From Phanerochaete sordida (lineage: Eukaryota > Basidiomycota > Agaricomycetes > Polyporales > Phanerochaetaceae): a stretch of DNA of 64,000 nt. The notes under the pieces are model-generated. The model had not been told where the DNA came from. It was given only the letters and a program-made list of their open reading frames with translations, and searched no databases. Below are positions 34,671-46,625 of this stretch, one piece after another. The stretch spans positions 60,457-124,456 of the forward strand of contig BPQB01000090.1 of NCBI GenBank assembly GCA_019973155.2, in the 5' to 3' direction. Each line of letters starts with the position of its first letter. Position 1 is the stretch's first letter. The position numbers were made by a program, and so were the translations under genes.

Positions 34671-36082
34671 GCAGCATGTCCGAAATCCCATACGATGCAG
34701 GAGACGCAAAATATAGAGAGGCGCCTGTTGGCGCGTTTTGCCTTGATAGCGGACGTGCCAGCAATACATCGTACTTCCAACCTTGAACTGGCGCGTTTTG
34801 TCTGTACTTGTTAGGTCGAGGTCAAGTACGCGCGCAATAATGCATCGCTGACCTACCCATCGCAGAGCAATCCCGAAAATACCAACGCAGCGGCCGCTGT
34901 GCGATGGCGTCAGTCATCAGGAAAAGCGCTTTGGCGCTGAAAACGCCCTGACGAAGCTTCGTCAGGGCGTTTTCAGGGCTTTCAGACGTCCTCAGACCGC
35001 CTAACTTAGTGTCAGCTCACGCGAGAGGCGCCCTCAGGGCTTTCAGACAGAAATCGGCCACTACGGCCTCGGCGTTATTCGCACACATAATGCGATATTT
35101 CTGTTGTACTATGCCCTTGTTATCAGTAGCCGCAAAATGGGGGCAGCTCGTTTGCAGAAAATGACACGGCGGCAGGTCGAACACCCGGCCTCTCGGCGCT
35201 AAAGCTTCGTCAGGGCGTTCAGCCTTCCAGCGCGTGCACCTTTTGCTGATGGCCATGCCTGCTCCATGGTCCACCATTGCGCAGCCGAGTCAGATGTTCT
35301 GGCGGCGGTGGCGCGCGGTGACGGCAAACGCGTCCACGGGCCGCGTTTCTCGTACGAAATACTAAGGCCGGCATGGTGCAGGCGGCGCGAGCACCGAAAG
35401 GCCGCTCGTAGGAGCCGTCTGCATCGCGTGGCCGACGCCCCGCGGCGTTGCGCTGGTCCAATGGAGGGATACGTGCGAGCGAGGTGCGCACGGGCTCGCG
35501 CCGATATCTTCCTTGACCCCGGCGCTGATCTCTCGCAGCACCTATCGCTCTGACATTTGTCAGTGTGCACGGCGCGCGCCATCATCAACGCTCCCTTACA
35601 ATGGCGCGCTGCCTCCGCAAGATATTGTCGAGACGCATCTGTCCGTGCCGGCGAACGAGGCTGCACGTGCACGGGGCATGAGTTACTACGATGCGCGTGC
35701 GGCGGTCTTCAGCGAGGGAGGCGGGTGCTGGGTGGTGTGGCTCTATCGAGGCTAGCGTAAGGATTGCTATATTCGAATGCCTGTACACTGAGAATAAAAC
35801 TCCGATTTTCCTTGCCATGAACTGCAGGCCTTCGAGCGAGGGAAACGATTAATATACATCGTGCAAGCTGATCACATCCATGTGCATACCACTACATATA
35901 CAAACAAGCTGCAAAGATTTAAATGCCACATCGGAGTCGTAAGCGATGGAAAGGTCGGTATCTCCTCGTCGTTATTAGTTCTTGGTGTAGGTGTCAGCGC
36001 CGGATCCAGAGTTCGACCAGGTTATCTGGAACGTCCCTCCTCATTCTCGTGAGCCCGTCATTATCCGTCCTTTCCCACATCT
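34671..36082. other. repeat-containing intergenic region
   Basis: No supported gene. Contains two copies of TGGCGCGTTTTG (about 34,730 and 34,790), a 40-bp perfect palindrome at 34937-34976, two copies of CAGGGCTTTCAGAC and a half copy of the palindrome arm near 35,200. It looks like debris of one or more mobile elements and marks the border of the repeat-rich half of the window. Confidence 0.5.
34937..34976. repeat. 40-bp perfect palindrome
   Basis: Two 20-nt arms with no spacer, centred on AAGCTT at 34954-34959; each arm contains AAAACGCCCTGACG. The arm motif GCTTCGTCAGGGCGTT recurs as a single half near 35,202-35,221, and CAGGGCTTTCAGAC recurs about 60 bp downstream. It could extrude as a cruciform or form a transcript hairpin. 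Confidence 0.85.
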
Positions 36083-37700
36083 TCACAATGTCGCCCCACT
36101 GTCCTCCGCATTTTGTACCTCCGTTGCTCCACCATTTACAACATCCACACCTCCTGTTGTCATTGTATGCGGCACGAGACCTGCCGCATCCCCATCTGGC
36201 GACGCCCCATCGGACGTCCTCTCCAATTCGCGCGCGGGCCTCGCCTTCGCGCGCTCCGCGCGCAGCGCAGAGAGCCGCCGCAGATAGCTCGCCCTCTCCT
36301 CCTCGAAAAATAGCGCAAGGTACTCCGCATATTCAGCGTCATCGAGAGCCAACGGCGCGTCGTCTACGGTCACGACCGGCCGGTCCGCGGCAGGGCGCAT
36401 GAGATCCTTGCTGTCGATGCGCGCGAGCTCACGCCAGCCGGTGTCGCTCTCTTCGCAGAGCTGCAGCCGTAGCGCGCCGCGCTCGAGGGCCCAGGCGAGC
36501 TGCGCGCCGCGCAGGAGCGCCTGCATGCCCTGCGCGTCCAGCGCGTTTCTTGCGCGCACGAAGAATGCGAGCGTCGCGGGCGAGGTGGCGAACCGCAGGC
36601 CGTCGAAGGAGGGCGGCGGGTCTCCGGCGGCGAAACTCGCAGTCAGGCTGACTTGGGCGACGTGGGCGAGCGCGGTGCCGGTGCGCGCCGCTTGCACAAT
36701 GGCGAGGAGCGTGGGTACATCTGGGGTCCGCGTCTGCGAGAAGCCTAGAGTCGCTGTGTCTGTCACGGGTGGACGGTGAGTGCAAGTGGCTCTGACGCAC
36801 AATTGTGATTATGCGCGCACCTGGGGCGTGACCTTCTAGGAGCTCGTCTCCAGAGCGGAGCAGTTGCATGCGAACTTGCCTGAAGCCACAAGGAACCGAC
36901 GCGAGCAAGGCATCGAGGATTCCACGCCACTCGTCGTCCGCTGCAGCAAAGCCCAGCCGAGGCGCAGCAGGCGAGTCGTGCTTGCGCAGAGATCGACATG
37001 TCTGCGCACTCTGCGATCTGGCACGACCAGAGCGCCCTTGGCACCTTCCGCGGGACCCTTCGAGCTTGGGCCAACGGAGAGGGATCGAGGAATTTGAGAT
37101 GGGCGAAGATGCACCGTTCAAGCGCGGAAAAGCTACCCACGAGGCGTGCGAGCTCGGCAGTGCTCTTGAACGTGGAGCCGGTGATCTGGACGAGGTGAAA
37201 TCGGAGGCAGTAGAACGAGGGTGGAACACGGGGAAGGGCTGCAAATGGGGCCAGCGGACTGGCATGACACCTTTGGAGCCTCCAGTCTCTTTGATTCTCC
37301 AGACCGAGCACGAGAATTTCGTTCCCGGAAGGCGGCCCATCAACGAATGTAGATGGTGGAGCCAGGGCTTTTGGAGAGGGGGATAGTTATGGTAGGCTCG
37401 GATGTATTTGATAGCATCGTGCAGAGAGGTGTCGTCGGATTGTGGTTGGCCCACTGTACCTTCCCGAAAGGATACATCAGGTGCATTCCTCAGCACTATG
37501 TTTTCAAACAGGACCGGCCGAATACACCGCGACCAGTGCCTGCACACGAGGCTTGGCGAGACAAGCTCGTGTTTCCAGCTGCGAAATTGAGCGGCCTTTT
37601 CCTTCCATCGCGGTACATGGATCGTGAAGTTACTGAGATTATTCGCGATGACTTCGGATGGGAGGTCTGCTCCGCGGCCTGTGTCACAGGCGGCATGGTG
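36083..37700 (-). pseudogene. F-box-like gene, probably broken
   Basis: Minus-strand remnant of an F-box-like protein. An F-box-like start (ADLPSEVIANNLS; SPSLVCRHWSRCIRPVLFE) is followed by KPWLHHL, then the family continues in a different frame (FYCLRFHLVQITGS; SALERCIFAHLKFLD) and later returns to the first frame (DDEWRGILDALLASVP). A normal 60-odd-nt intron follows near 36,770-36,830, and the last exon (PDVPTLLAIVQAA...LDDAEYAEYLALFFEEERAS) is intact to the stop at 36083. No ATG lies in frame before the F-box; a nearby ATG opens another frame. At least two compensating shifts and a missing start point to a pseudogene, although sequence errors would look the same. Confidence 0.65.
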
Positions 37701-37800
37701 GATCGGGAGCGGCCAGCTAGTGGGCGCCGAAGAGCGTCGCGCGCTTGCTGAGGCGCTGGGACCGCAACATCGATGCAGCGCTTGTCGACGCCGAAAGCAT

Positions 37801-40167
37801 GCCGGGCGCCACAAAGCCTGCTCGGGCCGAGTGCTGGACCGGGTCCCCCGTGTTGGCCGACGATCCCACGGACCCACGCCTGCGCCTCTCCTCCTCCCAC
37901 CAACACGTTCCTGCGCCCTTCTTCGAGATCTTCAGACAGACATCGAGACTCTAGAACAGGCGCCTTTAGCTTCAGCTTCAACTCGAGATCCAGCCCTCAA
38001 CGACGAAAGCCCTGCCCAGTGCCAGCTGTGTCACACTTGCTTGACCTACGTTCAGATCGGGGGGCGGTGCGCCTGGGCAGAGCGAGAGCCACAGGCGTTT
38101 TATACCATCAGGTGCGTCATATTACTCCTTATTTGTCTGCTCGCGCTCGACCTCAATCTTCGCTACAGCTTCTGTCGCGCGTTTCCCCTGCGCTTCGGAT
38201 TCCTTCGTGCCCTTGTCTTTCGTATCCCACGATCTCGCAATACAATGCCCCCGCGTACCTTAGAGTGTCCCTCTATGCTCACCAATACGCCGAAATTTGC
38301 GCGCCGAAGGAGATCTCGTCCAAAAACAATACCGTGAGTTCCGCGACTGGGACGAACACGCAATAGATCAGCATGCTGGACACGAACGCTCGTGTGTATC
38401 GCTTTCGACGACACCTTTCAGCTAGCGCAGATCCCCCGTTTTCTTCGAAGCAAACATAAGCTGACAGACACATGGTACAGAAACACTGAGCCCTTCTACT
38501 GCGTCGCGTTGTGCAAATGCTGACAATCTGTGCTTGTCGCATTCCGGCGTTCAGTTTACTGGTGCACAGTGCGTATTCTGAGAACGAAGGTATCCCAGTT
38601 TCCCCAATAAATATTGATCTACTAATTACGGCTCGAAAGTAACCCCCCTGGCGCGTTACATTACACCACGACTACAACCGAGACTACTTTCTAGATAGCA
38701 GGAGATGTGCAAGGACAGCACGGTAAGCATACATTTAAGCGAAACGCGATGCGTGCCAAGACTATATACAGATATCTTGGTGGGCGGAGGCCATCTCACA
38801 GGACGAACGATGGCTCCGCCCACCCGGCCTCCTCGCTGTTGCTCAGCGTCTGAGGCAGATCCTGGCACAATTGTAAGTTTTTGACGATCTCATACGCGAT
38901 GATGGATACTCACCTGAAGGCTCCCAGAGCCCAACCCAGAACCCGACGCAGTCTCGAACCAAGAGGAGAGCTCGCAGGCCGGGTTCAGCAAATCGCGTAT
39001 CCAGCTGTCTATGTCATCACTGGTAGTCGTGGACGCAGGTAGCGCTTCTATTGGTCCTCCTGTGGCGAGCTATGATTCGTCGTTTCAGCGCAGACCTTCG
39101 AGAATGCGAACAGAGCACTTACCGTCGCTGCCGGGCCCTGTACCGTCTCTTGGAAGGGCGCATCGAGGTCCCAAAAGGACGTCGGTGGCTCGGCGCCCTG
39201 CGTCATCCACCATCCGGATTGAAACGGGGGATCGCGTAGTGCCCGCACTGGCACGGCGATGAGGTCTGTCGCGTAGAACGAAGGGAAGCCTTCGCTCTCC
39301 AGCGTCGCGCTCGGCGCCCACTGCTCCTGTGCGTCCGGCGGGAGAGATAGATCATAGGTAAGCCCTCCGCTGGTCGATGGGGCTGCGGGCAGCTGATAGC
39401 CTGGAACGGGCAGCACGGTAGGTGTTGACGCCCATATGGAGGGTAGGAAGTATGGAAACGACGTGTTGGGTTTGGCTTCGGAGGGAAGTAGGAATGTTCC
39501 GCCCTGCTGATCCGGCATCGTGTGCTGCGCCGAACTGTGGTCGTTCTCAAGGACGGGCGCAGTGAAAGCTTCGGGTGCGTCACCAGACACGCGCGAAACC
39601 CTGCGCGGGGCAAGGTCACGCTCGACATGCTCAGCCCGAGCACGCTCCCTGACGGTTGGCGTCTGGAGTGCGCAGTCGCGCAGATGCGTCAAGCAGTTGC
39701 AACGTCTATTTTCTATTGGCCCGCCTCCTGCGCGGGGCAGATTCCATACTGTGAGCGGTACGGTTAGCTTAGCTTGTGCTCCGGTCGCGAGCTCACCTAC
39801 GTTCGCTAGTGCTGGACATTGGCCCGGCTTTGAGGAACTTGTGGTCTTTACTGCGGAATAGCAGAGCGTTCGCTCGTTCTTCGAGGCACATCTTGCACCA
39901 GACTTTGCGCTTGCTGCTCTTTTCTCGCGGAGTATTTGGCCGTTTAGCTGCGTGTCTGGGCTGTCTCTCGAAATATTCATCATACCATGCCATGATGTGG
40001 CTGCCTGGAAGCGAGCGGGCTGGTTGGCCGATAACTGGTCTAGCTGGGTAGAAGGATGCACTGTGTACCTCGCAGCAAGCACAGGTGCCCTGCTCAGGAA
40101 AGAAGGCAAAGACTCGGAGTGTCGTGGATTCTGGGCCCCAGCTGAAAGCGAGCGCGACATTTATATG
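37801..40167. repeat. A module, copy 1 (A1)
   Basis: First copy of a duplicated segment. It starts with a conserved core (GCGCCACAAAGC, then TGCTCGGGCCGA) on the + strand. Next come a pyrimidine-rich tract and a splice-donor-like TCAG/GTGCGTCATATT near 38,108-38,123. A short frame containing DWDEHA follows (about 38,310-38,420) and a shared tract near 38,600-38,790. It ends with the BED-like gene on the minus strand and its TATA box. A3 matches it over the whole length; A2 matches the core and the BED-like gene. Confidence 0.8.
38796..39993 (-). CDS. BED-like zinc-finger protein, copy 1
   Basis: Member of a three-copy family I do not recognise by name. Exons: 39993-39801, 39748-39123, 39069-38914 and 38861-38796, giving 346 residues; all phases agree and the three introns are 52-53 nt. 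The N-terminus MAWYDEYFERQP is nearly identical in all copies. A VWCKMC pair and, after intron 1, CNCLTHLRDC form a Cx2C...HxxxC pattern like BED-type fingers. A basic RERARAEHVERDLAPRRV segment follows, then a Pro/Ser/Tyr-rich middle and an acidic end (GPIEALPASTT; DLPQTLSNSEE). A TATA-like ATATAAAT lies at 40159-40167. It probably binds DNA and may descend from a hAT-type transposase finger; that is inference. Confidence 0.75.
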
Positions 40168-42399
40168 CCTTCGACGAACATATCCCGAGCAGCGAGCCCT
40201 GTATCTCTAGAATCTGACATGGTGTAGCAGGGACCTTACGAACCTTCGGGTGGTAATCATCTTCAGACTTTCGTCACCCAGGACGATCATCGACAAATGC
40301 GGTAGGAAGTCGTGGCCTGCCTACCTCATGGTCAAAAGCTTACTGCAAAATATGAAAGTACACGTTGGTCTAGGAAGTAACCTTGTTGATGGTATATCAC
40401 CTCACGCGCACCTGCTTACAGTCATCAATCGCACAACGATCTGGTGCACGTGGTCTGGTCAGACTTCATGCACATGGCCTACACGGACGTCACGCGAAGT
40501 CCGTGCCAGCGAGCTCCCTTCCACATCCCCGGCTCGCTCGCCCACTGCCTTTTCGACATCCAGCCCACTCGGCGCCCAGCGTCAACCCAGCGTTTTTACT
40601 GCGGTGAGTCGTTTCTGCAACACCTGCCAGTGTGTCACGCTGGAACGGGATTTCGGCCTGGTAAGCCCATTTAAATTGTTCCGGTTTCCGCGCGGAAGCT
40701 CGCGCGAATCCACCGGCCGTCTCGAATGCGTTCTGAAGCCCGCGGGTCTGGGCGCACGTCGGTCTCCCGACATTGAATCGAGGCGCTCAGTCGCGCTGGC
40801 GGCTCCGCGGCGCGCGAGCTATCCTCGGCTCCACCAGCAACAAGTCTAGCGAGAGTGAGCGTGCCATTGTGTGGCCGAGACTATGAAGCACAACGGCGCT
40901 GCGTGGCTCTCACAAATATTCAAGACATTCATTGGTCACTGATTCGAGCTGCCCCGCCTCCGCGTGTCCGCCGCTAGCTTCCAACACCCGCATAGGGACA
41001 CAACGGGCGAGACCCCTGTCCAGTCGAGAAATGGAAAACGACTGGACATCACGTCCACTCATCTGCAAGCTCGCGTCGCTCCTGTCCAAAGTAGGGAATG
41101 TCGACGCCACGTGGGCCCCGAGCTATGGACTGGCTGGCGAGTCTATCCTTTCGATGTCACGCGTCATTTAGGCCCTCTTCCGGTCATCTGGCTCGCGTCC
41201 CTTGTGTCACGGTCACAGGGTCAACCGGTTTGGTCGGAAAAGTACAGTAACTCATCCAGAGAACAAGACGTCGCGCTAGCCTGTCTATTTCGAGCTTTTT
41301 GGACCACGGCAACCCTCTCGCAAGCCCCCGGTTCTGAAGTTAGCTTAGATAGACTCAGTGTACGTCGCCGCAAAATATATCGAGAAAATACAAAAAGAAA
41401 AACTATTCCTCCGTCCATCCACTCCCTCACCGCTCCGCCGACGCTCTGGAACTTCAGGGACACTATGGCTTCTGTACCCGGTGCGCTCTACGCTCAGAGC
41501 GGCCTCCCGCCGCGTCACGGTCACAATCCGAGCGATCCAATAAACTGCTGAATGCTCGTGCAGTTTACAGCATGATTCAGTTCGGAGCTGCCTCCTCCAA
41601 GCTACGCTGCGCCAGATTAACAGGCCGGTAATTCATTCCATCGCGTTTGCATGGTGACGTAGCGAACGGTGCAGACGAGGAGTCATCTGTACCCAGGGGG
41701 ACTCTAATCTATGATGGAGACCAAAGGCCCGAAGATATGCTAGTTTGTACAGCGCTGGACAGAATGCAGAAGGCGGTACACCAAGAATGAGCAAAGCGAT
41801 AGCGCTGCTCGGCCCAGCAGCGGAAGCTGGCTTGCGCGTCACAAACACAGCGCAGGCGGCAGCCGAGCTCCTGCCAATCGAGTTATCATTACTCCTGTTG
41901 CTATCGCGGTCGCAGGTATGACACCAGAAGGCAGAGGAGCGACAGAAGCTGTGCAAGAGGGAACACGTGGGGAGGATCTTCGCCAGTAGAAGCCCCGTCT
42001 GCATCGCTATCCTGGCGTCGAGGAACGGTGACCTTGATCTTTGGTGAGTGAGGCGGCTTCGCTATGTATGCAGGGATCAGATCGTCTCTGCAGTCTTGGC
42101 AAGCACTGCTGCAGGGCATGAGCCGCGCAACGCGCGGAAGTCAGTAATGTACCGTGCTGTAGAGTTCTGCTTCTTCATACTGCAGGCCTTGATCCCTGGT
42201 GTCCTGCGAGCCGGATGATGTGAACTGCCGTGGGAGATAGCAGTGGAAGGACAGAGAAAGCGATGCAACCCCTGCAGTCGTGACTGCAATGCTTGCGCGT
42301 CCGTGCCTTGTATGGTCAGGGCTCGATATGTTGCGCAGACGAAGCTTAAGAAATATAAAGGTAGCTGCTAGTAGGGGCTCACCGAGGTGAAAGTCAAGA
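40168..42399. other. region between A1 and B1, no supported gene
   Basis: Frames such as LVHVVWSDFMHMAYTDVT (about 40,443-40,500, +) look mildly coding but have no recognisable domain, start or end. On the minus strand near 41,650-42,290 there are two frames rich in Ser and Pro that I cannot assign. Probably degenerate DNA between duplicated modules. Confidence 0.35.
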
Positions 42400-43900
42400 A
42401 CCCCTACTTAGCTCGGCAAATCGAGGTACATCCTTGGCAAGCCGCGCGCACATCCGCCATATTGCAGCCCACCTGGAAACGCACCTTCCCAGTTGGCTTC
42501 GCGCGCAGGCCGGCAGCGTGAGACTAAGGTTTATGCAACAGCATCGGCCAGCATGCTTCAGCGTGCTCGCGGAAATTAGGCTCTGTGCTGCAACACCTGT
42601 TCCAGCCCCTGTTATCCAGTCTCAAGCCGGAAGCGACGTCTTTGCACACCGTGCGGACATTGTTCTCCCCGCGCTGTAAACACGCTGCCATACGCTTCCC
42701 GCCCCCTAGCGCTGCGCACTTCCGTTTCGAGACTCAGACACATCCTTAAGTGGTCCTTCGTCTCTCTCGTCATCGGCTTATCTCTCCCGCCCACTTCAAG
42801 TTCGTCGACCCTGTGCTTCGCACTACCCTCGCCATCAATCTCCCTCGCATCGCCAGTGCCGCCCTCCATGCCGCCTTTGGCCTCGCCCTCGCCCTCCCCG
42901 CGGAATTACGGCTTATTCCGAGTGCCACGTTGAAGGCTTCGCCAAGCAGCGCCGCAGCCTGCGCTTTGATATCACCCAAATACGCCGACGTAACCGCGCC
43001 GGCGCTCGTGTTGCTCAGCACGGTGCACCCTGCGAGCTCTTGAAACAGCCGCACGTACGCCTCGCGGTCCGCCTGGAAGCGGGTGCTCATAAGGTACGCT
43101 TCGAGGTCGAGCATGGCGTTCACCAAAGGCGAAAGCGCGATGTCAGTGATGGAGGCGTAGGGCGCGAGGATGCGGTGGTACAGGAAGATGCGCGGTGCTC
43201 CCGAAGTGATGCAATCTGCGCGGAAATCAAAGTGCAAGGATGGTCAATCCAAAGCCGGAGATAGGTGAGCAGGAACATACCTTTTGCACGTTGAATCCCA
43301 ACAGCTCCGCATTCGTCAATGAGCCATTTAGCGGGAATCATCTGGATGTGGGCTCACGAGATGAGGCATCGATGAGGGCTGAATAGATGTCCTATGTTAC
43401 TGTATATTGATATCAGCACAGCGTGTTCTATAGGGATAAATCAATACCTGGACGATAAATGATCAGGACTGAGTAGCCGACTACACGGCATCGTCTACAA
43501 CAAGTCCGAGAAGATATTTCACGGGACACTGGGCTTGAGATTGCGCTCAGATCCTTGGTGCAGCGGCGACATTCTGTGCGCGCGAGAAAACGAGTAAGAA
43601 GATAGGCTTGCAAATGAAGCACGCAGAAGTGGACGCTCGCGTATATCGTGGGTGGCTGAGCGTTGTCTCGCGGTCCATCTCGTTATACCGTACCTCGACG
43701 GCCGCCGGTAACTTTTCCATGTGCGAGCACCGACCACCAGCCCGGTCTCAGCGAGTACAATGAGTACGAGCCTGATGGTAAACAAGACGATCAACCAGGT
43801 ACAGCGAGCAGCTGGGCCGCCATGTCCGGATAATATTTGTCGAAAGAACGTTCAGATTGCGATGAGATCTGCATGCTCACGGTTATTAAAGGCTTCGGCT
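42400..43900 (-). repeat. B module, copy 1 (degenerate gene segment)
   Basis: Matches B2 and B3 in order. On + it starts with a degenerate GCAGGCCGGCAGCGTGAGAC tract and a pyrimidine-rich stretch. On the minus strand a coding-like segment (NAMLDLEAYLMSTR; LSNTSAGAVTSAYLGDIKAQ; AAALLGEAF) is preceded by an exon reading KWLIDECGAVGIQRAK with a 64-nt intron between them. Further upstream (43,650-43,790) is VEVRYNEMD, matching IVRYDETD in B2. No complete gene could be built. A membrane-like frame (IVLFTIRLVLIVLAETGLVV) overlaps. The family is not identified. Confidence 0.5.
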
Positions 43901-44199
43901 CGCGATAGGCCGACGGCGTGCCATATGCGGGAACCTGGCACAATATCCATCCTACCAAAAATTTTGACTTTAGCATGTGGGATTGCGCTGCGCCTAGCTT
44001 GATAGTCACTAGCGAGTCAACGTCTTGTGTTCAAACAGCTACTCACGAGCATTTGGTCTTCCGGAGCCTCAGATACATAGATCCCATCCTTGTCCCTGAT
44101 TTTCCCAGTCTAAAATCTACGCCTGACCTGCCGTATGGCTGAGGCAGCCTGTGTGACGCGCAGATTAGACGGGAAGGGTCGGATGGGAGCGACCGCGTG

Positions 44200-46625
44200 G
44201 CGGGACTGCAACCTGGCAAGCGCCAGGCTGGCGCCGGAGGCCCTGCGCGCCACAAAGCTAGCTCGGGCCGAGTTCTGACCCCTGCGGGGCCGAGCTGGAT
44301 CGTTGCTCCCAGCCTCCCACGACTCAGCCTCTCGTCCAGTCAGGCTCGCCCGTCTTGGCTGGTCTTCCTACGACTCTGGTTGTCCTCATCCCACCACAAC
44401 GCTTGGCTGTGCCTTTCTCCACGACTTTCAGACAGACAACTTCAACTCCAAGAGGTCTCTTTCTCGACACCGGAAGTCCCAGTCACCCGTCCAAACGTTC
44501 CAACTTTCTAGATTGCGGTATTAGGCGATGTGGCTGGGCAGAGCGAGGTCCAGAGATGGTTGGTCGGTACATCTGACTACCTGGTGCGTAGTCTTGCTTT
44601 TGCTCTGCCTCTCACACTCAACGCGAACCTTCCCTAGTTCTGTCCCGCGCTTTACCCGCGCTTCTCCGAAGTTCATACTCGTGGTCTACGCATTCTACAT
44701 GAATGTCCGTATATCCACTAATAACGTCTTGACTCTGGCGAAGTGCACGAACTGTGGACAGCCAAACCTGCTGAGCATGCCCGACCGCGTGTGCGTGTTA
44801 TTGCCAGCGACGACGCATCCCCGCTCCCACCTTGCGCGAATGCCTCTCCTCCCCTAACCGCAATGATGTCGCCCATACTGCAAGCACCATGGTCCAGTCC
44901 ATTATCCGTAGGTGAGCGCGGGTTAAATGCGAGCCCTCGCACACTGAAGATTCCGGCCACAGCGCGGTCCACGGCAAAGTTTACCCGACGACTACTCACT
45001 ACCACGATGACGACTTTCTCTTCTGTGCCACTTTCTGTAGGTTAGATTGGCTTATATCTGTGCTGAAAGATGCTGACTGATTTATCCGAATAGAAATGGG
45101 GTCACCCGAAGATATGAATACTGTACAAAAGAGATGCAAGCACATGGCAGTAGGTATATAAATCAGCAAAGCGTAAGCAATCCGTAAATTGAGACAAATG
45201 ACGGCAGTATATATACAGGTCGCGACCAGTCGTGTCCGAAGCCAGTCTCAGAACGGAAGCGATGGTCTTGCCTTTTCATTCTCGTCCACGATCCGACGAG
45301 AGTCCTGGCTCAATCGTAAGTGCATGCACGTTCCATTCGTGATGCAGATGCTCACCTGAATATTTCCAGAGTCAGCATCAGAGCTCGAAGCTGTCACGAT
45401 CAGGACCCAGGGTAGAGCTCGTCGGTCGAGCCCAGAAATCCTGGTACCCAGTCCCCGAATCTGTCGTCAGAAATCGCAGATGTGAGTAGGGCGTCGATAG
45501 GTCCTTCGACTTCAGCCTATGACGCTCATCGCGGTGAGAACATGCTCTCAAAAAGCGCACGAATCGCGTACCAGCAATTCTGAACTCTGATTTGTGCCGC
45601 CAAAGATCGCAGCAACGTCCTGAAATGACGCCGCCGGCTCAGCGCCTAGTCCGAGCCCAAACGCGGGCTGCTCGGAGTGGAGTGCGAGCTCGAGCGGTGC
45701 TTGCATTGGCACGGGGCTGAGGTTCTCTGCCGCATAGGACGAGGGGAAGCCTTCGCTCGTCCACATCGCGCCGTACGACCAGTATCCCTGCGAGCCCGGG
45801 AAGGGCATCACGGAGTTGGTACGATATTCAGTGTTCGACCATGCTGATGGTGGCTGAAGGCGTGGATCGTGCAGCGTTGTATTTTCCGCAGCGTATGGGG
45901 AGGGCATGACGTGCTGAAGCGACGTGCTGCGATTGTCTTCAGAGGGGAGTGGGAATGCCGAATGCTGCTGACTAGGCGCCGCGTGCTGTGCCAAGCCGTG
46001 GTCGCCGTCGAGGACGGGAGCGGGGCAGGCTTCACGTGCGTCACGAGATGCGCGCGGAACCCTGCGCGGAGCAAGGTTTCGCTTGACGTGCTCGGCACGC
46101 GCGCGATCCCTAACGTCTGGCGTCTGAAGCGCACAGTCGCGCAGATGCGTCAGACAGTTGCAAAGTCTATACTCCATTGGACCTCCTTCCGCGCGGGATA
46201 GATTCCATACTGTGAGCAATGCTGTTAGCCTAGCTTGCAATGCGACCTCGAGCTCACATACGTTCGCCAGGGCCCGATGTCGGCTCGGCATCGAGAAGTA
46301 TGTTGTCTGTGCCGTGGCTCGTCCGTTTATTGAGGCACATCTTGCACCACACCTTGCGCTTGCCGTTCTTTCCTGTCGACCGAGTAGATGAATGGAGACG
46401 TCGAATCGGATCTCGACTAGGCTGCCTCTCGAAATGTTCGTCATACCACGCCATTGTCGTATTATCTGAAGTGGCTGAAGGTGGATGACTGGCTCGGCGA
46501 CGGCGTAGATAAGAGGGGATGCTATCTGTGTCTCACAGCAGGCACTCGTGCCCTGCCACAGAAGGATGTCAAGCAGTGTTGAGGACTATGAGCTTCATCT
46601 GAGCGCGAGGGCAACACTTATATGC
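44200..46625. repeat. A module, copy 2 (A2)
   Basis: Second copy. The core (GCGCCACAAAGCTAGCTCGG) is at 44248-44268, a donor-like CTG/GTGCGTAG lies near 44,583, and the BED-like gene ends about 2.2 kb after the core, the same spacing as in A1 and A3. The stretch between is more diverged. It holds a frame with CTNCGQPNLL (44,740-44,780) not seen in the other copies. Confidence 0.75.
45400..46454 (-). CDS. BED-like zinc-finger protein, copy 2 (C-terminally shifted)
   Basis: Exons 46454-46262, 46209-45572 and 45516-45400 give 315 residues; the first exon is exactly as long as in copy 1. Conserved parts: MAWYDEHFERQP, VWCKMC, CNCLTHLRDC and RDRARAEHVKRNLAPRRVPR, then EGPIDALLTSAISDD. The frame stops after DELYPGS. 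Shifting one base recovers a tail (SSSDADSGNIQ, then across a 50-nt intron DSRRIVDENEKARPSLPF, ending at 45248) that aligns with the last exon junction of the other copies, so a one-base change has cut this copy short. A TATA-like CTTATA lies at about 46617-46622. The finger is intact. Confidence 0.7.

Noticed and set aside
37496..37981. 161-codon minus-strand frame over the A1 core as a gene
   Set aside because: The frame is not conserved in A2, A3 or A4, although the DNA core is.
43519..43794. Membrane protein (DUF6533-like) gene in B1
   Set aside because: One hydrophobic segment (IVLFTIRLVLIVLAETGLVV) resembles that family, but no further helices or intact exons could be joined, and B2 and B3 do not preserve it.
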